From Sphingobacteriaceae bacterium DW12 (GTDB taxonomy: Bacteria; Bacteroidota; Bacteroidia; Sphingobacteriales; Sphingobacteriaceae): a DNA stretch of 64,000 nt. The position numbers and the translations under genes are program-made. The notes beneath the pieces are model-generated. The model saw only the letters and a list, made by a program, of their open reading frames with translations. It did not search any database and was not told the DNA's origin. Each line of letters starts with the position of its first letter. The first letter of the stretch is position 1. The stretch is from the NCBI GenBank assembly GCA_000783305.1, contig JROE01000008.1:62001-126000 (forward strand). Direction: 5' to 3'. Positions 25,279 through 35,551 of the stretch are shown one piece after another.

Positions 25279-26886
25279 ATGGAACAAACAGAATCAAAAG
25301 AAGTGACGCTAGTGTGCAGCGGAGATCTGAGACCATCTGCCAATTTAAATTGCTGGCCAATGCAGAAAAAAATGGAGGAGAAGTTGAGTGAAGCACTAGA
25401 AGAATTGGGCTGGAAGTCAAAACGAGCCCATGACTATGATAAAGAAAAAAGACATGGATTTATAGACTATCAGCATATAGGGATTAAGGTATTCAGGACG
25501 ATAGACAAGGATGTGCCCTTGATTGTAGCGGAAAGTGTATGGCAGTATAGTCACCATTTACTGGCCGGATTGACCTCGCATAATGGTCCAATCTTGGTAG
25601 TGGCCAATTGGGATGGGACGTATCCAGGATTGGTAGGAGCCTTGAACTTGGTAGGCTCATTGACCAAAGCTGGGGTCAACTATAGTTTTTTGTGGAGTAA
25701 GGATTTTACGGACATCTTTTTTAGGGAACGGTTATCGGAGTGGCTGACTACAGGTACGGTGACACATGATTATTCGCATGTCCGACTTTTTGAAAGAGCA
25801 GAGGTGAATGATGCTGACCAGCAATTGGCAGCGACTTTTGCCCAGAGAATACAGGACGATAAAGTATTGATGGGGGTATTTGATGAAGGGTGCATGGGTA
25901 TGTTCAATGCAATCGTACCTGATGCACTAATCCATAGATTGGGTATCTATAAGGAAAGACTCAGCCAGTCCACTTTATATGCCAAAATGTTGACCATTAC
26001 TGATGCGGAGGCTAGTGTTGTTTTGGATTGGATGCTCAGCAAGGGGATGCAATTTGCATGGGGAACAGACCCAGCAATGGAGTTGACCAAAGATCAAACA
26101 ATAGAACAGTGTAAGATGTATATCGCGGCATTACGCCTAGCGGATGAGTATGGATGTGATACGATAGGCATCCAATACCAGCAAGGTCTGAAGGATCTTG
26201 TGCCTGCGAGTGATTTGGTTGAAGGGCTTTTGAATAATTCAGAGAGACCTCCTGTAGCCAATGAAAAGGGGGAACTGCTGTACGAGAATGCAGCGTTACC
26301 ACACTTTAACGAGGTGGATGAATGTGCGGGGATAGATGGATATGTGACCTATCATCTGTGGCGGAAATTGGGGTTAAATGGTGATAATACTTTACATGAT
26401 ATACGATATGGTGAATTCTATAGTATCGATGGAAAGGATGAATTTGTGTGGGTATTCCTAATATCCGGAGCTGCTCCAGCTTCTCATTTTATAAATGGAT
26501 ATGCAGGAGCAGATAGTCACCGGCAACCACCTATGTTTTTTAAAAAAGGAGGTGGTACGTTAAGAGGTGTAAGTCGTCCGGGGCAGATTGTATGGAGTAG
26601 GATTTACATCGAAAACAATGAACTGTACTGCGATATCGGAACTGGAAGGGTAGTGGAAATGCCAAATGAAGAGACCGAGCGTCGATGGAAGTTGACGGAT
26701 GAGCAATGGCCAATTATGCATGCAGTATTGGAGGGTATGAGTCGAGACCAACTAATGGCCAAACACAAAGCCAACCATATACAGGTCGTGTATGTAGATG
26801 GCGATTTCGATGTGAAACGAGCCGCAAATATCAAAGCCGCTACGCTGGATACGTTGGGTATACATGTGAATTTTTGTGGAATATAA
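25279..26886 (+). CDS. L-fucose/L-arabinose isomerase family protein
   Basis: A 535-residue cytoplasmic protein of the fucose/arabinose isomerase fold: GPILVVANWDGTYPGLVGA in the N-terminal domain, MGVFDEGCMGMFNAIVPD with a metal-binding acid, and FNEVDECAGIDGYVTYHLW. Such enzymes convert an aldose to a ketose with divalent metal. It is followed 11 bp later by a ribulokinase-like gene, giving the usual isomerase-kinase pair. Sequence alone does not separate L-fucose, L-arabinose, D-arabinose or another sugar, so no gene symbol is given. The gene is first in the plus-strand locus and divergent from the AraC regulator. Confidence 0.82.
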   Translation: MEQTESKEVTLVCSGDLRPSANLNCWPMQKKMEEKLSEALEELGWKSKRAHDYDKEKRHGFIDYQHIGIKVFRTIDKDVPLIVAESVWQYSHHLLAGLTSHNGPILVVANWDGTYPGLVGALNLVGSLTKAGVNYSFLWSKDFTDIFFRERLSEWLTTGTVTHDYSHVRLFERAEVNDADQQLAATFAQRIQDDKVLMGVFDEGCMGMFNAIVPDALIHRLGIYKERLSQSTLYAKMLTITDAEASVVLDWMLSKGMQFAWGTDPAMELTKDQTIEQCKMYIAALRLADEYGCDTIGIQYQQGLKDLVPASDLVEGLLNNSERPPVANEKGELLYENAALPHFNEVDECAGIDGYVTYHLWRKLGLNGDNTLHDIRYGEFYSIDGKDEFVWVFLISGAAPASHFINGYAGADSHRQPPMFFKKGGGTLRGVSRPGQIVWSRIYIENNELYCDIGTGRVVEMPNEETERRWKLTDEQWPIMHAVLEGMSRDQLMAKHKANHIQVVYVDGDFDVKRAANIKAATLDTLGIHVNFCGI

Positions 26887-26897
26887 AAAAGGTCCAA

Positions 26898-28529
26898 ATG
26901 CAAGATAAACTAGTTATCGGAATGGATTTTGGGACGGACTCGGTAAGAGGGATACTGGTGAATCCCTATACCGGTGAAATCTTGACAACAGCGGTATCCT
27001 ATTATACCCGATGGGCAGCAGGCCTATATAGTGATTCTGAGAATGATCAGTATCGCCAACATCCGCTGGATTATATGGAAGCTATTGATGACATTTTTTC
27101 AACGCTGTTCCAAGCTGACCATTCTGGTTTGGTCAAAGATGTAGTTGCTATTGGTACCAATACAACTGGATCTACTCCGGTAGCGGTAGATGATCGATGC
27201 AGACCATTGGCTTTGCAGGATAAATTTAAGGATAACCCTAATGCTATGTTTGTATTGTGGAAAGACCACACGGCTATTCAAGAGGCGGAAGAGATAAATG
27301 AACTAGCCATGAAATGGCGAATCGATTACACCCGCTATAGTGGCGGGATATATTCGTCCGAATGGTTTTGGTCAAAGATACTACATATCAATAGGGAGGA
27401 TTTGGAAGTCAGGAACAATGCTTTTACTTGGGTCGAGCAGTCTGACTGGATTCCATGTTATCTAAGTGGACTTGAGAAACCGGCCGAAATAAAGCGCAAT
27501 AGATGTGCTGCTGGGCATAAAGCGATGTGGAACGAATCACATGGAGGCTTACCTTCTGCAGAATTTCTGTGTTCATTGGATGCTTCATTTTATCCCTTGA
27601 TGAATAGGTTTTACGACCAAACGTATACTTCGGACGAGTCTTTTGGGAAAATCTCAAGTTACTTTGTCGATAAATATGGTTTTAAACCAGATACGATAAT
27701 TAATGTAGGCGGTATAGACGCTCATCATGGTGCAGTGGGAGCAGGGTCAGCACCATATACCTTAGTGAAAGTAGTAGGAACATCTACCTGTGATATGCTC
27801 GTGATACCAAAGGTAGATGCACCTCCTTTGGTACGTGGAATCTGTGGACAGGTGGATGGCTCGATAGATCCTGGTATGATTGGCCTTGAAGCCGGTCAGT
27901 CGGCTTTCGGAGACGTATTTAACTGGTTTCGAAAAATGATGTTGACGCCGGTATACGCTATTCTGGAGAATAGCCTGACCCGGGAACAAAAGGAGAAGTT
28001 GGAAGCTGATTTTTTCTTTCACCTCACGGAGGAAGCGGCTCGTATGGAAGTGCGTGATAGTGACCTATTGTTTACCGATTATTTCAATGGTAGGCGTACT
28101 CCCGATGCGGATTTTACCACAAGCGCAGCTGCAAGAGGATTTACCCTGTCTACTCAGGCCACTCATATATTTAAAGCATTAGTGGAGGCAACAGCATTTG
28201 GATCAAGAGCAATCATTGAGCGTTTTAATACGTTTGATATCCCAATACGGGCGGTGATTGCAACGGGGGGAATACCTAATAAATCTCCCTATGTGGTGCA
28301 GGTAATGGCAGATGTGTTGGGTTGTGATATCCACGTGGTAGACAGTGAGCAAACCTGTGCCCTAGGGGCGGCGATATTTGCGGCGATGGTAGCTGGCATA
28401 CATAGCGATATTGCGGAGGCTAAAATGTCCATGGCCGCAAAAATTATCAAAACCTATCCAACATCTCTGGTAAATAAAAAGAAATATGACGTTATTTATA
28501 AAAGATACAATTCGCTAACTCAATTATAA
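26898..28529 (+). CDS. ribulokinase-like FGGY family carbohydrate kinase
   Basis: A 543-residue kinase starting at ATG 26898. The N-terminus (IGMDFGTDSVRGILVNPYTG) and YRQHPLDYMEAID closely follow ribulokinases. The ATP domain shows VGTSTCDML, GGIDAHHGAVGAG and ATGGIPNKSPYVVQVMADV. It should phosphorylate the ketose from the upstream isomerase, for example L-ribulose to L-ribulose 5-phosphate. No 4-epimerase gene is present in the window. The next gene, an SSS symporter, starts 2 bp after its stop, indicating an operon. Confidence 0.85.
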   Translation: MQDKLVIGMDFGTDSVRGILVNPYTGEILTTAVSYYTRWAAGLYSDSENDQYRQHPLDYMEAIDDIFSTLFQADHSGLVKDVVAIGTNTTGSTPVAVDDRCRPLALQDKFKDNPNAMFVLWKDHTAIQEAEEINELAMKWRIDYTRYSGGIYSSEWFWSKILHINREDLEVRNNAFTWVEQSDWIPCYLSGLEKPAEIKRNRCAAGHKAMWNESHGGLPSAEFLCSLDASFYPLMNRFYDQTYTSDESFGKISSYFVDKYGFKPDTIINVGGIDAHHGAVGAGSAPYTLVKVVGTSTCDMLVIPKVDAPPLVRGICGQVDGSIDPGMIGLEAGQSAFGDVFNWFRKMMLTPVYAILENSLTREQKEKLEADFFFHLTEEAARMEVRDSDLLFTDYFNGRRTPDADFTTSAAARGFTLSTQATHIFKALVEATAFGSRAIIERFNTFDIPIRAVIATGGIPNKSPYVVQVMADVLGCDIHVVDSEQTCALGAAIFAAMVAGIHSDIAEAKMSMAAKIIKTYPTSLVNKKKYDVIYKRYNSLTQL

Positions 28530-28531
28530 CC

Positions 28532-30091
28532 ATGAAGAACCTACCCGTTTTTGATCTTGCTATCATATTTCTCTACCTCATTGCTATGATTCTTGTCGGT
28601 GTTTACTTCTCTCGACGAAATACCTCGGCAGATGAATTCACGAAAGCCGCAGGAAGGATACCAGGATGGGCAATAGGAATATCCATTTATGCGACTTTTC
28701 TAAGTTCGAATACATTTCTAGGTGTGCCCGGAAAAGCTTACGGAGGTAATTGGAATGCTTTTGTGTTTAGTCTGTCCATGCCGCTTGCAGCATGGTTGGC
28801 AACAAAGTATTTTGTGCCTTTTTATAGAAGTACAGGAGAAGTCTCTGCTTACACCAATTTGGAAAAGAGATTTGGCACCTGGGCTAGAACCTACGCAGTG
28901 GTTTGTTTTTTGCTGACACAATTAGCGCGAATAGGTTCTATTTTTTTTGGTATTTCTCTCACTCTTCAAGCCCTTACTGGATACGGCCTTATTACCATTA
29001 TGCTAATCACGGGGGTATGTATTGTTATCTATACGGTAATGGGGGGTATTGAGGCTGTTATCTGGACGGAAGTGGTGCAAGGTGTTTTGAAAACACTAGG
29101 TGCAATTATTATCATTTATCTGGTAGTGCAAGAGGTCCCCGGCGGTTGGCGTGATATCATTAAGGTCGGCAATGCGGAGCATAAATTTAGTCTGGGATCG
29201 ATGAATCTTGATTTTGTGAATTCTTCTTTTTGGGTAGTACTGCTATATGGTTTTTTTATAAATCTGAATAATTTTGGGATGGACCAAAATTACGTGCAGC
29301 GCTATCATACAGCCACTTCGCCTCAAGAAGCAAATAAATCTGTTTGGCTATGCGTGTGGATCTATGTTCCGGTATCGTTGTTGTTTTTTGTTATTGGAAC
29401 ATGTCTATATACGTACTACCAACAGAATCCGGCACTATTGGAAAGTATTAAACTGCAAGCGGCGGCTGAGCAACTCGGACTAGCTATCAACGATGAGCAG
29501 GTAAGTCAATTGGCAGCGACGATGAAGCCGTCTGATTATGGAGATAAAATTATGCCCCATTTTATGGTCTACATGATTCCAACAGGTTTGTTGGGATTGA
29601 TTGTGTCGGCTATACTATCAGCAGCAATGAGCACCATCAGTTCGGGTATGAATGCCTCGGCCACTGTCTTCACGGAAGATATCTATAAAAGATATTTTAA
29701 CAAAAATTCAGCGGATAAGAATAGCCTCCGTGTCTTGTACATCGCGACAGTGATTGTCGGATTGGTGGGAATGATTTGCGGTATAGCAATGATAGGAGTA
29801 AAAAGTCTACTGGATATATGGTGGACATTATCGGGGATTTTTGCGGGCGGTATGTTGGGGCTTTTCTTATTGGGACTGATTAGTAAGAACGCAGCAAATA
29901 AAGATGCACTAATAGGGACTATAGTTGGAATATGTATCATCTTATGGATGACTTTCTCTTACCTTATTCCAGATGAATATGCTTATCTGAAAAACCCATT
30001 GCATGCCAATATGATTATCGTGGTGGGGACACTGTCTATCTTTTTGGCAGGCAACCTAAGTAGAAGAATCAGAGCGAGGGGAAAAGAATAA
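28532..30091 (+). CDS. sodium:solute symporter (SSS family)
   Basis: A 519-residue polytopic protein with about 13 hydrophobic segments. The N-terminus (FDLAIIFLYLIAMILVGVYF, then ADEFTKAAGRIPGWAIGISI) and the mid-section GLIVSAILSAAMSTISSGMN match the sodium/solute symporter family, which includes sugar, inositol and sialic acid carriers. It lies 2 bp after the kinase and probably brings the monosaccharide used by the isomerase-kinase pair across the inner membrane. Specificity cannot be predicted from the sequence. Confidence 0.88.
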   Translation: MKNLPVFDLAIIFLYLIAMILVGVYFSRRNTSADEFTKAAGRIPGWAIGISIYATFLSSNTFLGVPGKAYGGNWNAFVFSLSMPLAAWLATKYFVPFYRSTGEVSAYTNLEKRFGTWARTYAVVCFLLTQLARIGSIFFGISLTLQALTGYGLITIMLITGVCIVIYTVMGGIEAVIWTEVVQGVLKTLGAIIIIYLVVQEVPGGWRDIIKVGNAEHKFSLGSMNLDFVNSSFWVVLLYGFFINLNNFGMDQNYVQRYHTATSPQEANKSVWLCVWIYVPVSLLFFVIGTCLYTYYQQNPALLESIKLQAAAEQLGLAINDEQVSQLAATMKPSDYGDKIMPHFMVYMIPTGLLGLIVSAILSAAMSTISSGMNASATVFTEDIYKRYFNKNSADKNSLRVLYIATVIVGLVGMICGIAMIGVKSLLDIWWTLSGIFAGGMLGLFLLGLISKNAANKDALIGTIVGICIILWMTFSYLIPDEYAYLKNPLHANMIIVVGTLSIFLAGNLSRRIRARGKE

Positions 30092-30168
30092 GATTAGAAT
30101 TACCAGAATGCCTAAGGGAAGCAAAATGATGATTTGTTTCCGATACAAAAACATTTAAATATTTAGTA

Positions 30169-31110
30169 ATGAAGAATAAGAAAAAATTTATTCCTGTCAT
30201 GCTTATGCCTTTTCAAGAGGATGAGAAGATAGATTATAGCGCTTTAAATCAACTTGTTGAGTATTATATTCGAGCGGGAGCACAGGGTTTGTTTGCAAAT
30301 TGCCTTTCTAGCGAGATGTTCAATTTGTCAAAAGAGGAAATGCTTAAATCAGTTGCCTTTATTGTGGACAAAGTGAACGGTAGAGTTCCAATTGTTGCAA
30401 CGGGAACTTTTGCGGATACTATCGAGAATCAAGCCGAATTTGTAAAGGAAATATATACTACCGGGATTGACTGTGTTATCGTGATTACAAGTTTGCTAGC
30501 TGAGCAAACGGATAGCGAAGCCGTATTTCAAAAAAATGTAGAACAACTGTTGAGTTTGACGGCAGATATTCCTTTGGGCTTCTACGAGTGTCCAGTTCCT
30601 TATAAACGGGTGATGTCTTCCGATTTTCTAGGAAAATTGGTTAAAAGTGGACGGGTGAAATATCACAAGGATACTTCTTTGGATATTGAAAATGTAAAAG
30701 CAAAGATTGTGTCTACACTTGAAGTAGCAGACTTTGGCCTTTATGATGCCTATATGGCGCACGCAGTAGAAACGCTCCGGGCGGGTTCTGCTGGGCTTTC
30801 GTGTATACAAGGGAATTATTTTCCGGAACTGGTTGTTTGGCTATGTGATAACTATGATAATCTAGATAGGGAAGAAGAGATATCATTGGTGCAGCAGTTT
30901 TTTATAGACAACATGGACGTGATGCATGAGACATATCCAACGAGTGCAAAATACATCTTGAGGCAGCGGAGCTTGGATATCGGAGTGTATTGTAGAAACA
31001 GAAGTGAGTCTCTTTCTCTGGACACGAAAAAGCAGCTTAACCAGTTGTGGGATGATTTTGAGAAACTATCTCATAGGATAGGTTTTTCAAAAAGGGTCAT
31101 TGACAATTGA
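30169..31110 (+). CDS. dihydrodipicolinate synthase/N-acetylneuraminate lyase (DapA/NanA) family aldolase
   Basis: A 313-residue TIM-barrel protein. The Schiff-base lysine is in KYHKDTS (Lys167) and the partner tyrosine in GFYECP (Tyr139). The usual GTTGE motif that binds the pyruvate carboxylate is replaced by NCLSSE near residues 44-49, which suggests a changed keto-acid or substrate pocket. Family members perform pyruvate-dependent aldol or retro-aldol reactions on sugar acids, sialic acids or lysine precursors. In this locus a catabolic sugar-acid aldolase is more likely than lysine synthesis. It lies 77 bp after the symporter. Confidence 0.8.
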   Translation: MKNKKKFIPVMLMPFQEDEKIDYSALNQLVEYYIRAGAQGLFANCLSSEMFNLSKEEMLKSVAFIVDKVNGRVPIVATGTFADTIENQAEFVKEIYTTGIDCVIVITSLLAEQTDSEAVFQKNVEQLLSLTADIPLGFYECPVPYKRVMSSDFLGKLVKSGRVKYHKDTSLDIENVKAKIVSTLEVADFGLYDAYMAHAVETLRAGSAGLSCIQGNYFPELVVWLCDNYDNLDREEEISLVQQFFIDNMDVMHETYPTSAKYILRQRSLDIGVYCRNRSESLSLDTKKQLNQLWDDFEKLSHRIGFSKRVIDN

Positions 31111-31229
31111 TATTAAAATCCTGGTCGTAAGAATACTTCCTATGGATTATTTGGATAAATACACTGGATGTTGAATAGCTAATTTGCCCCAAACATAGGG
31201 TTGGATAAGCGTATATAATTTTAATAGAG

Positions 31230-32441
31230 ATGATGAAGCAACGCTATTATTCTTTGGATGTTTTTAGAGGCGCGACTGTCGCACTCATGATTCTTGTCAA
31301 TAATCCAGGCACCTGGGACCATGTATTTTCACCATTGTTACATGCTCATTGGCATGGTTGTACACCTACGGATTTGGTTTTTCCATTTTTTCTCTTTGCT
31401 GTGGGGAATGCTATGGCGTTTGTCATTCCTAAAATGAAAGAGGCCGGAGACGGCCTATTCTGGAAAAAAGTCGTCAAACGGACGATATTGATTTTCGGAA
31501 TTGGTTTATTCTTGAATTGGTGGCCTTTCTTCTATTGGGATGATAAAGGTTTACAGTTTAGTACGTGGACAGGTACCGATGCAATTAATGGGGTGCGTAT
31601 ATTGGGGGTGCTCCAACGCATTGCGTTGGCTTACTTTTTTGCCTCTATATGTGCTTATTTCTTAAAACCAAGAAGTGTCATATATGTATCAGCTATATTG
31701 TTATTTACATATTGGGGTCTGTGTATTGCTTTTGGTGATGGCGATCCCTATTCTTTGGTGGGATGGTTTGGTAATCAAGTCGACAAGTATATTTTAGGTA
31801 CTGCACATATGTATCATGGTGAAGGGCTGGCTTTCGAACCTGAAGGTTTGATGAGTACCATCCCGTCTATCGTACAGGTCCTTTTTGGTTATCTAGTGGG
31901 ATTATTTATAATGGAGAGAGGGCGGGTAACTTGGATTTGGCGAAAAGTATCATTGAGCTCAGAGACTAATTTTAGATTGATATCTGCCCTTATGGTCACT
32001 GGATTTATTGTGTTGGTACTGGGGTGGATTTGGTCATTGGGATTTCCCATAAATAAAAAGATTTGGACAAGCTCTTACGTTCTCTACACCACAGGTTTGG
32101 CCGTGTTGACGCTAGGCGTGGCGATTTGGTTTGTAGAGGTTCAGGAAACGCGAAACAGGATGACAAGATTTTTTGAAATTTTTGGCAAGAACCCTCTTTT
32201 TATCTACATCATGAGCAGTATAGTACCTGGTACTTTGGAACTGATTCGTATTCGTCAAGTGTCTTGGGGAGGTACATTAGAAGAAAATAGCAATTTATTA
32301 GAATTTTTCTATAATACGGTTTGTGCCCAAATACCAGGACCGCCTGAACTAGGATCTCTCCTATATTCCATCTGTTTTTTGGGACTGATGTGGGGCCTCG
32401 GATATTTACTCGATAGAAAGAAAATTTATATTAAGGTTTAA
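31230..32441 (+). CDS. HGSNAT-like membrane acyltransferase (COG4299/DUF5009)
   Basis: A 403-residue protein with about 10 membrane segments. The N-terminus RYYSLDVFRGATVALMILVN, the HAHWHGCTPTDLVFPFFLF loop and several later helices match the bacterial relatives of heparan-alpha-glucosaminide N-acetyltransferase. The conserved His in the HWHG loop is the likely acetyl carrier. These proteins are common in Bacteroidota glycan loci and are presumed to move acetyl groups across the membrane to or from sugars. ATG 31233 is an equally good start. The acceptor here is unknown. Confidence 0.85.
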   Translation: MMKQRYYSLDVFRGATVALMILVNNPGTWDHVFSPLLHAHWHGCTPTDLVFPFFLFAVGNAMAFVIPKMKEAGDGLFWKKVVKRTILIFGIGLFLNWWPFFYWDDKGLQFSTWTGTDAINGVRILGVLQRIALAYFFASICAYFLKPRSVIYVSAILLFTYWGLCIAFGDGDPYSLVGWFGNQVDKYILGTAHMYHGEGLAFEPEGLMSTIPSIVQVLFGYLVGLFIMERGRVTWIWRKVSLSSETNFRLISALMVTGFIVLVLGWIWSLGFPINKKIWTSSYVLYTTGLAVLTLGVAIWFVEVQETRNRMTRFFEIFGKNPLFIYIMSSIVPGTLELIRIRQVSWGGTLEENSNLLEFFYNTVCAQIPGPPELGSLLYSICFLGLMWGLGYLLDRKKIYIKV

Positions 32442-32510
32442 TCTGGAAATGTAAATATGCGTTTTAGTAAAGCAACTGATATGAAATGAACCTAGTAAAA
32501 AACTCCTAAA

Positions 32511-33776
32511 ATGAATACTATGATTTTTTTTAAAAGACACGCTCTTTTCCTTCTTTTTTCACTCTTGTGGATAGCGATGGATTGTTGGGGGCAGTACACG
32601 CCTGCAGTCAGTAACGGGTATCCCGATCAAATCGTGCTCAATATTTCAGAAAATTTAGCAACAAGTATTGCTGTTAGTTGGCGTACCGATGGAAATACAG
32701 GTAATAGTACATTGCAGATTGTGAAGGATCAATCGCAGTTCAATATAGCCGATTCTGCAGAGACATTGACGGCAAGGTCGGAGTTACTGGATTTTAAGGG
32801 CATTCGGACTTGGCACCATTCGGTGTTGATTGAGGGACTAGTGGCACAAACGACTTATGCTTATCGAGTCGGCCAAGGGGATAAATGGAGCGAATGGATA
32901 AATTTTAAGACTACTGGGGGACCAGAAACTACATTAAAATTTATCTGCTTTGGCGATGTACAAGCTAATATCAAAAGCTTATGGTCCAGGATTGCGAAGC
33001 AATCAATCCGAACCCTCCCAGATGCACAGATGGTCCTCTATGCGGGTGATATCGTAAATAGAGGGAACAACCTCAACGAATGGGAAGATTGGTACTATGC
33101 CAGCGGCAATATGCACCAATCAATACCAATAATGCCAGCCGCAGGAAATCATGATCACGGAGACTCCGATACGGGGGTATATGGTATTTCGGAGTATTGG
33201 AACAAACAATTTGAACTTCCAAAAAACGGAGTTATGGGATTAGAAGGGACGACCTATTATGCTGATGTACAGAATGTGAGATTCGTGGTGTTCAATACTG
33301 AAATGTTCAATACGTATGAAAAAGATAAAAATAATCAAATGCGATGGTTGGAAGAGGTCTTAGCGAACCATAAACAACGCTGGGTCATCATGCTATTCCA
33401 CCATCCTGTTTTTTCTACAAAGAGAAATAGAGATAATGTCGAACTGCGTAAGTTGGTGAAGCCATTGATAGATAAGTACAAGGTTGATCTGGTGTTGCAA
33501 GGACATGATCATACCTATGCGAGAGGTAAGGAACGCGTGCCAATGGACGGTAAGGGAGAATCGCACGCAGCCTATGTAGTATCAGTATCTGGACCCAAGA
33601 TGAGTGAAGTACAGGAGGCAGATTGGATGGATTGCTCAGCTAGTTTTACGCAGCTGTTTCATGGAGTGGAAGTAAGTCAGGATAAGCTTACATTTTCATC
33701 ATACAAAGTTAATGGTGATCTTTTGGACGCTTTTACTATACTTAAGACGAATGGTATAAATAATATTATACATTAA
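32511..33776 (+). CDS. exported purple acid phosphatase-like metallophosphoesterase
   Basis: A 421-residue protein with a signal peptide (KRHALFLLFSLLWIAMDCWG; ATG 32520 is an alternative start). A fibronectin-like N-terminal domain (about 30-130, ISVAVSWRTDGNTG-like strands) precedes the metal-dependent domain: CFGDVQANI, VLYAGDIVNRGN, PAAGNHDHGD, MLFHHPVFS and LQGHDHTYARG. This is the purple acid phosphatase plan and should hydrolyse phosphomonoesters or diesters in the periplasm. A second, longer homologue follows 16 bp downstream, then sialidase-like genes, so the pair probably dephosphorylates a glycan or glycerol-phosphate substrate. Confidence 0.87.
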   Translation: MNTMIFFKRHALFLLFSLLWIAMDCWGQYTPAVSNGYPDQIVLNISENLATSIAVSWRTDGNTGNSTLQIVKDQSQFNIADSAETLTARSELLDFKGIRTWHHSVLIEGLVAQTTYAYRVGQGDKWSEWINFKTTGGPETTLKFICFGDVQANIKSLWSRIAKQSIRTLPDAQMVLYAGDIVNRGNNLNEWEDWYYASGNMHQSIPIMPAAGNHDHGDSDTGVYGISEYWNKQFELPKNGVMGLEGTTYYADVQNVRFVVFNTEMFNTYEKDKNNQMRWLEEVLANHKQRWVIMLFHHPVFSTKRNRDNVELRKLVKPLIDKYKVDLVLQGHDHTYARGKERVPMDGKGESHAAYVVSVSGPKMSEVQEADWMDCSASFTQLFHGVEVSQDKLTFSSYKVNGDLLDAFTILKTNGINNIIH

Positions 33777-33792
33777 CGAAAACCAGAATAAG

Positions 33793-35550
33793 ATGTTATA
33801 CCGATGTTTCTTTTTTGTTTCTGTTGCCTATTTCACGCTCCTGTCCATAGTGGGCTGTTCTTCGAATTTGCAAGAATATCGTGTTCCGCATGTCATGGAA
33901 AAAACGATACGAAAAATCTATCAACGGCAACAGGTAGACTTATTCAAAGACATAAGTCAGCAGGAAGTGTTGACTTACTTTGATGCGGATGGATTACAAA
34001 TTTTAGCCAATGACTATTGGGTATTTGAGGTGAACGCAGATGCAGAGGTATTTGTCTGTAGGGATATGAAGCAAAAAGAGGTCCCATTCTGGCTTATCCA
34101 ACATAATTTTCAAAAAACAAAGGATACAGTAAAAAACGATAATGTAACATACGAGGTCTGGCGTAAGGTGTTTAAGAAGGGGCAGGTACAATTAGGGGTG
34201 AATGGATTTGACAGGCACCGATATGTATACTTTGTTGTGGTCAAGGCTTTAGAGGGGCGAGGTGAGTTGAAAATCAGACCTATATGGCCTATTGTACAAC
34301 AGGTCAATCCTGTTGAGATTGGCAGCGTGGTATACCACGATTGGGAGGAGCTTACTTTGACTCAAATCCCTACTCATTTTAAAGGCGGGTATGTGCTACC
34401 TACCATTAGAGGTCGATCTCGCGAGGCACACCTTATCGGCGCATTTAGGCACACGACCTATCCTGCCACGCTTGAGCCGGACCAACTTATACGGACTTGG
34501 ACCGACGACCCTAAGACTACGCTAGATCTCAGTTGGCGAACGAATACGAATGTGGAAACCTGCTCTATTGCATATTGGCAACAGGGACAAGTGGATACAA
34601 GCAAGGTGCGAGCCAATGAAACTCTAATCCACGATGTACTACTCGCTAATAATCCGGATATAAAGAGATTTAACGTCCAGTTAACGAACCTCAAGCCAGG
34701 TACGGCATATGGATTTCAGATTTTGTCGGGACCGACCGCTAGTAAAGTATATACCTTCAAGACCGATTCGGGGAAAGCCCAATTTGAATTCGGCTGGTTT
34801 GGAGATGTACACAATGATGAGCGATGGGGGCACTTACTCCCGCGATGGAGACAAATATATCCGGAAGCAAAGTTCTACTTACAAGTTGGAGATCTCGTAA
34901 ATACAGGTTTATATAGAGATCAATGGGACCAACTGCTGCATGCGGCCCAACCCATATTAGATGATAAACCGTTCATGGCAGTACCGGGCAACCATGATAG
35001 TCAGGAGGGATTATTCCCAAGTATGTACCTCCATTATTTGAAATATCCGCACAACGGCCCTACTGTGGCGGAGGGACTAAGCTATCATTTTGTGTATGGT
35101 AATACGCTTTTCTTGATGCTGGACGTGGTTGGTACTTCTGTCTCCGATCAGAAAAAATGGCTTGAAGGGGTGTTAGTGGGTAGTGAAGAACGCTTTAAAA
35201 TAGCGGTATTTCATTTTGCTCCGCATACCGCTGAAAGTACGTATACAGATATCATCCAGATATGGGAGCCTTTATTTAAAAAATACGAGGTGGATTTGGT
35301 CTTGACCGGCCATTTCCACTACTATCACCGTACGCAATTGAATAGAGAAAAATCGCATTCACCGATTTATATAATGTCTGTTGGGACAAAAGAGAAGGGA
35401 GAAGAGATAGAAGTCAAGACTGGTGATGTAGGCGTGCATAAAGGATACCTATATCAGCACGTAAAGATAGATGGCAATAGTTTGCACATGAGGAGTGTAG
35501 ATAGTCTAGGAAATAATATTGATGAATTTAAACTAACTAAAACCAATTGA
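33793..35550 (+). CDS. lipoprotein metallophosphoesterase, purple acid phosphatase-like, with extra N-terminal domain
   Basis: A 585-residue lipoprotein (lipobox near SIVGC). An additional N-terminal domain of about 190 residues, which I do not recognise, is followed by a fibronectin-like region (about 235-320, LDLSWRTNTN) and a calcineurin-like domain with GWFGDVHNDERW, LQVGDLVNTG, AVPGNHDSQEG, VFHFAPHTAES and LTGHFHYYHRT. It shares the general plan of the preceding gene but is not a recent copy. The next gene begins 1 bp after the stop, indicating co-translation. Substrate unknown, probably an extracellular phosphoester. Confidence 0.85.
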   Translation: MLYRCFFFVSVAYFTLLSIVGCSSNLQEYRVPHVMEKTIRKIYQRQQVDLFKDISQQEVLTYFDADGLQILANDYWVFEVNADAEVFVCRDMKQKEVPFWLIQHNFQKTKDTVKNDNVTYEVWRKVFKKGQVQLGVNGFDRHRYVYFVVVKALEGRGELKIRPIWPIVQQVNPVEIGSVVYHDWEELTLTQIPTHFKGGYVLPTIRGRSREAHLIGAFRHTTYPATLEPDQLIRTWTDDPKTTLDLSWRTNTNVETCSIAYWQQGQVDTSKVRANETLIHDVLLANNPDIKRFNVQLTNLKPGTAYGFQILSGPTASKVYTFKTDSGKAQFEFGWFGDVHNDERWGHLLPRWRQIYPEAKFYLQVGDLVNTGLYRDQWDQLLHAAQPILDDKPFMAVPGNHDSQEGLFPSMYLHYLKYPHNGPTVAEGLSYHFVYGNTLFLMLDVVGTSVSDQKKWLEGVLVGSEERFKIAVFHFAPHTAESTYTDIIQIWEPLFKKYEVDLVLTGHFHYYHRTQLNREKSHSPIYIMSVGTKEKGEEIEVKTGDVGVHKGYLYQHVKIDGNSLHMRSVDSLGNNIDEFKLTKTN

Positions 35551-35551
35551 T

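Noticed and set aside
31230..32441. Heparan or chondroitin breakdown because of the HGSNAT-like protein
   Set aside because: This family occurs in many unrelated Bacteroidota loci, and no sulfatase, heparinase or unsaturated glucuronyl hydrolase is recognised.
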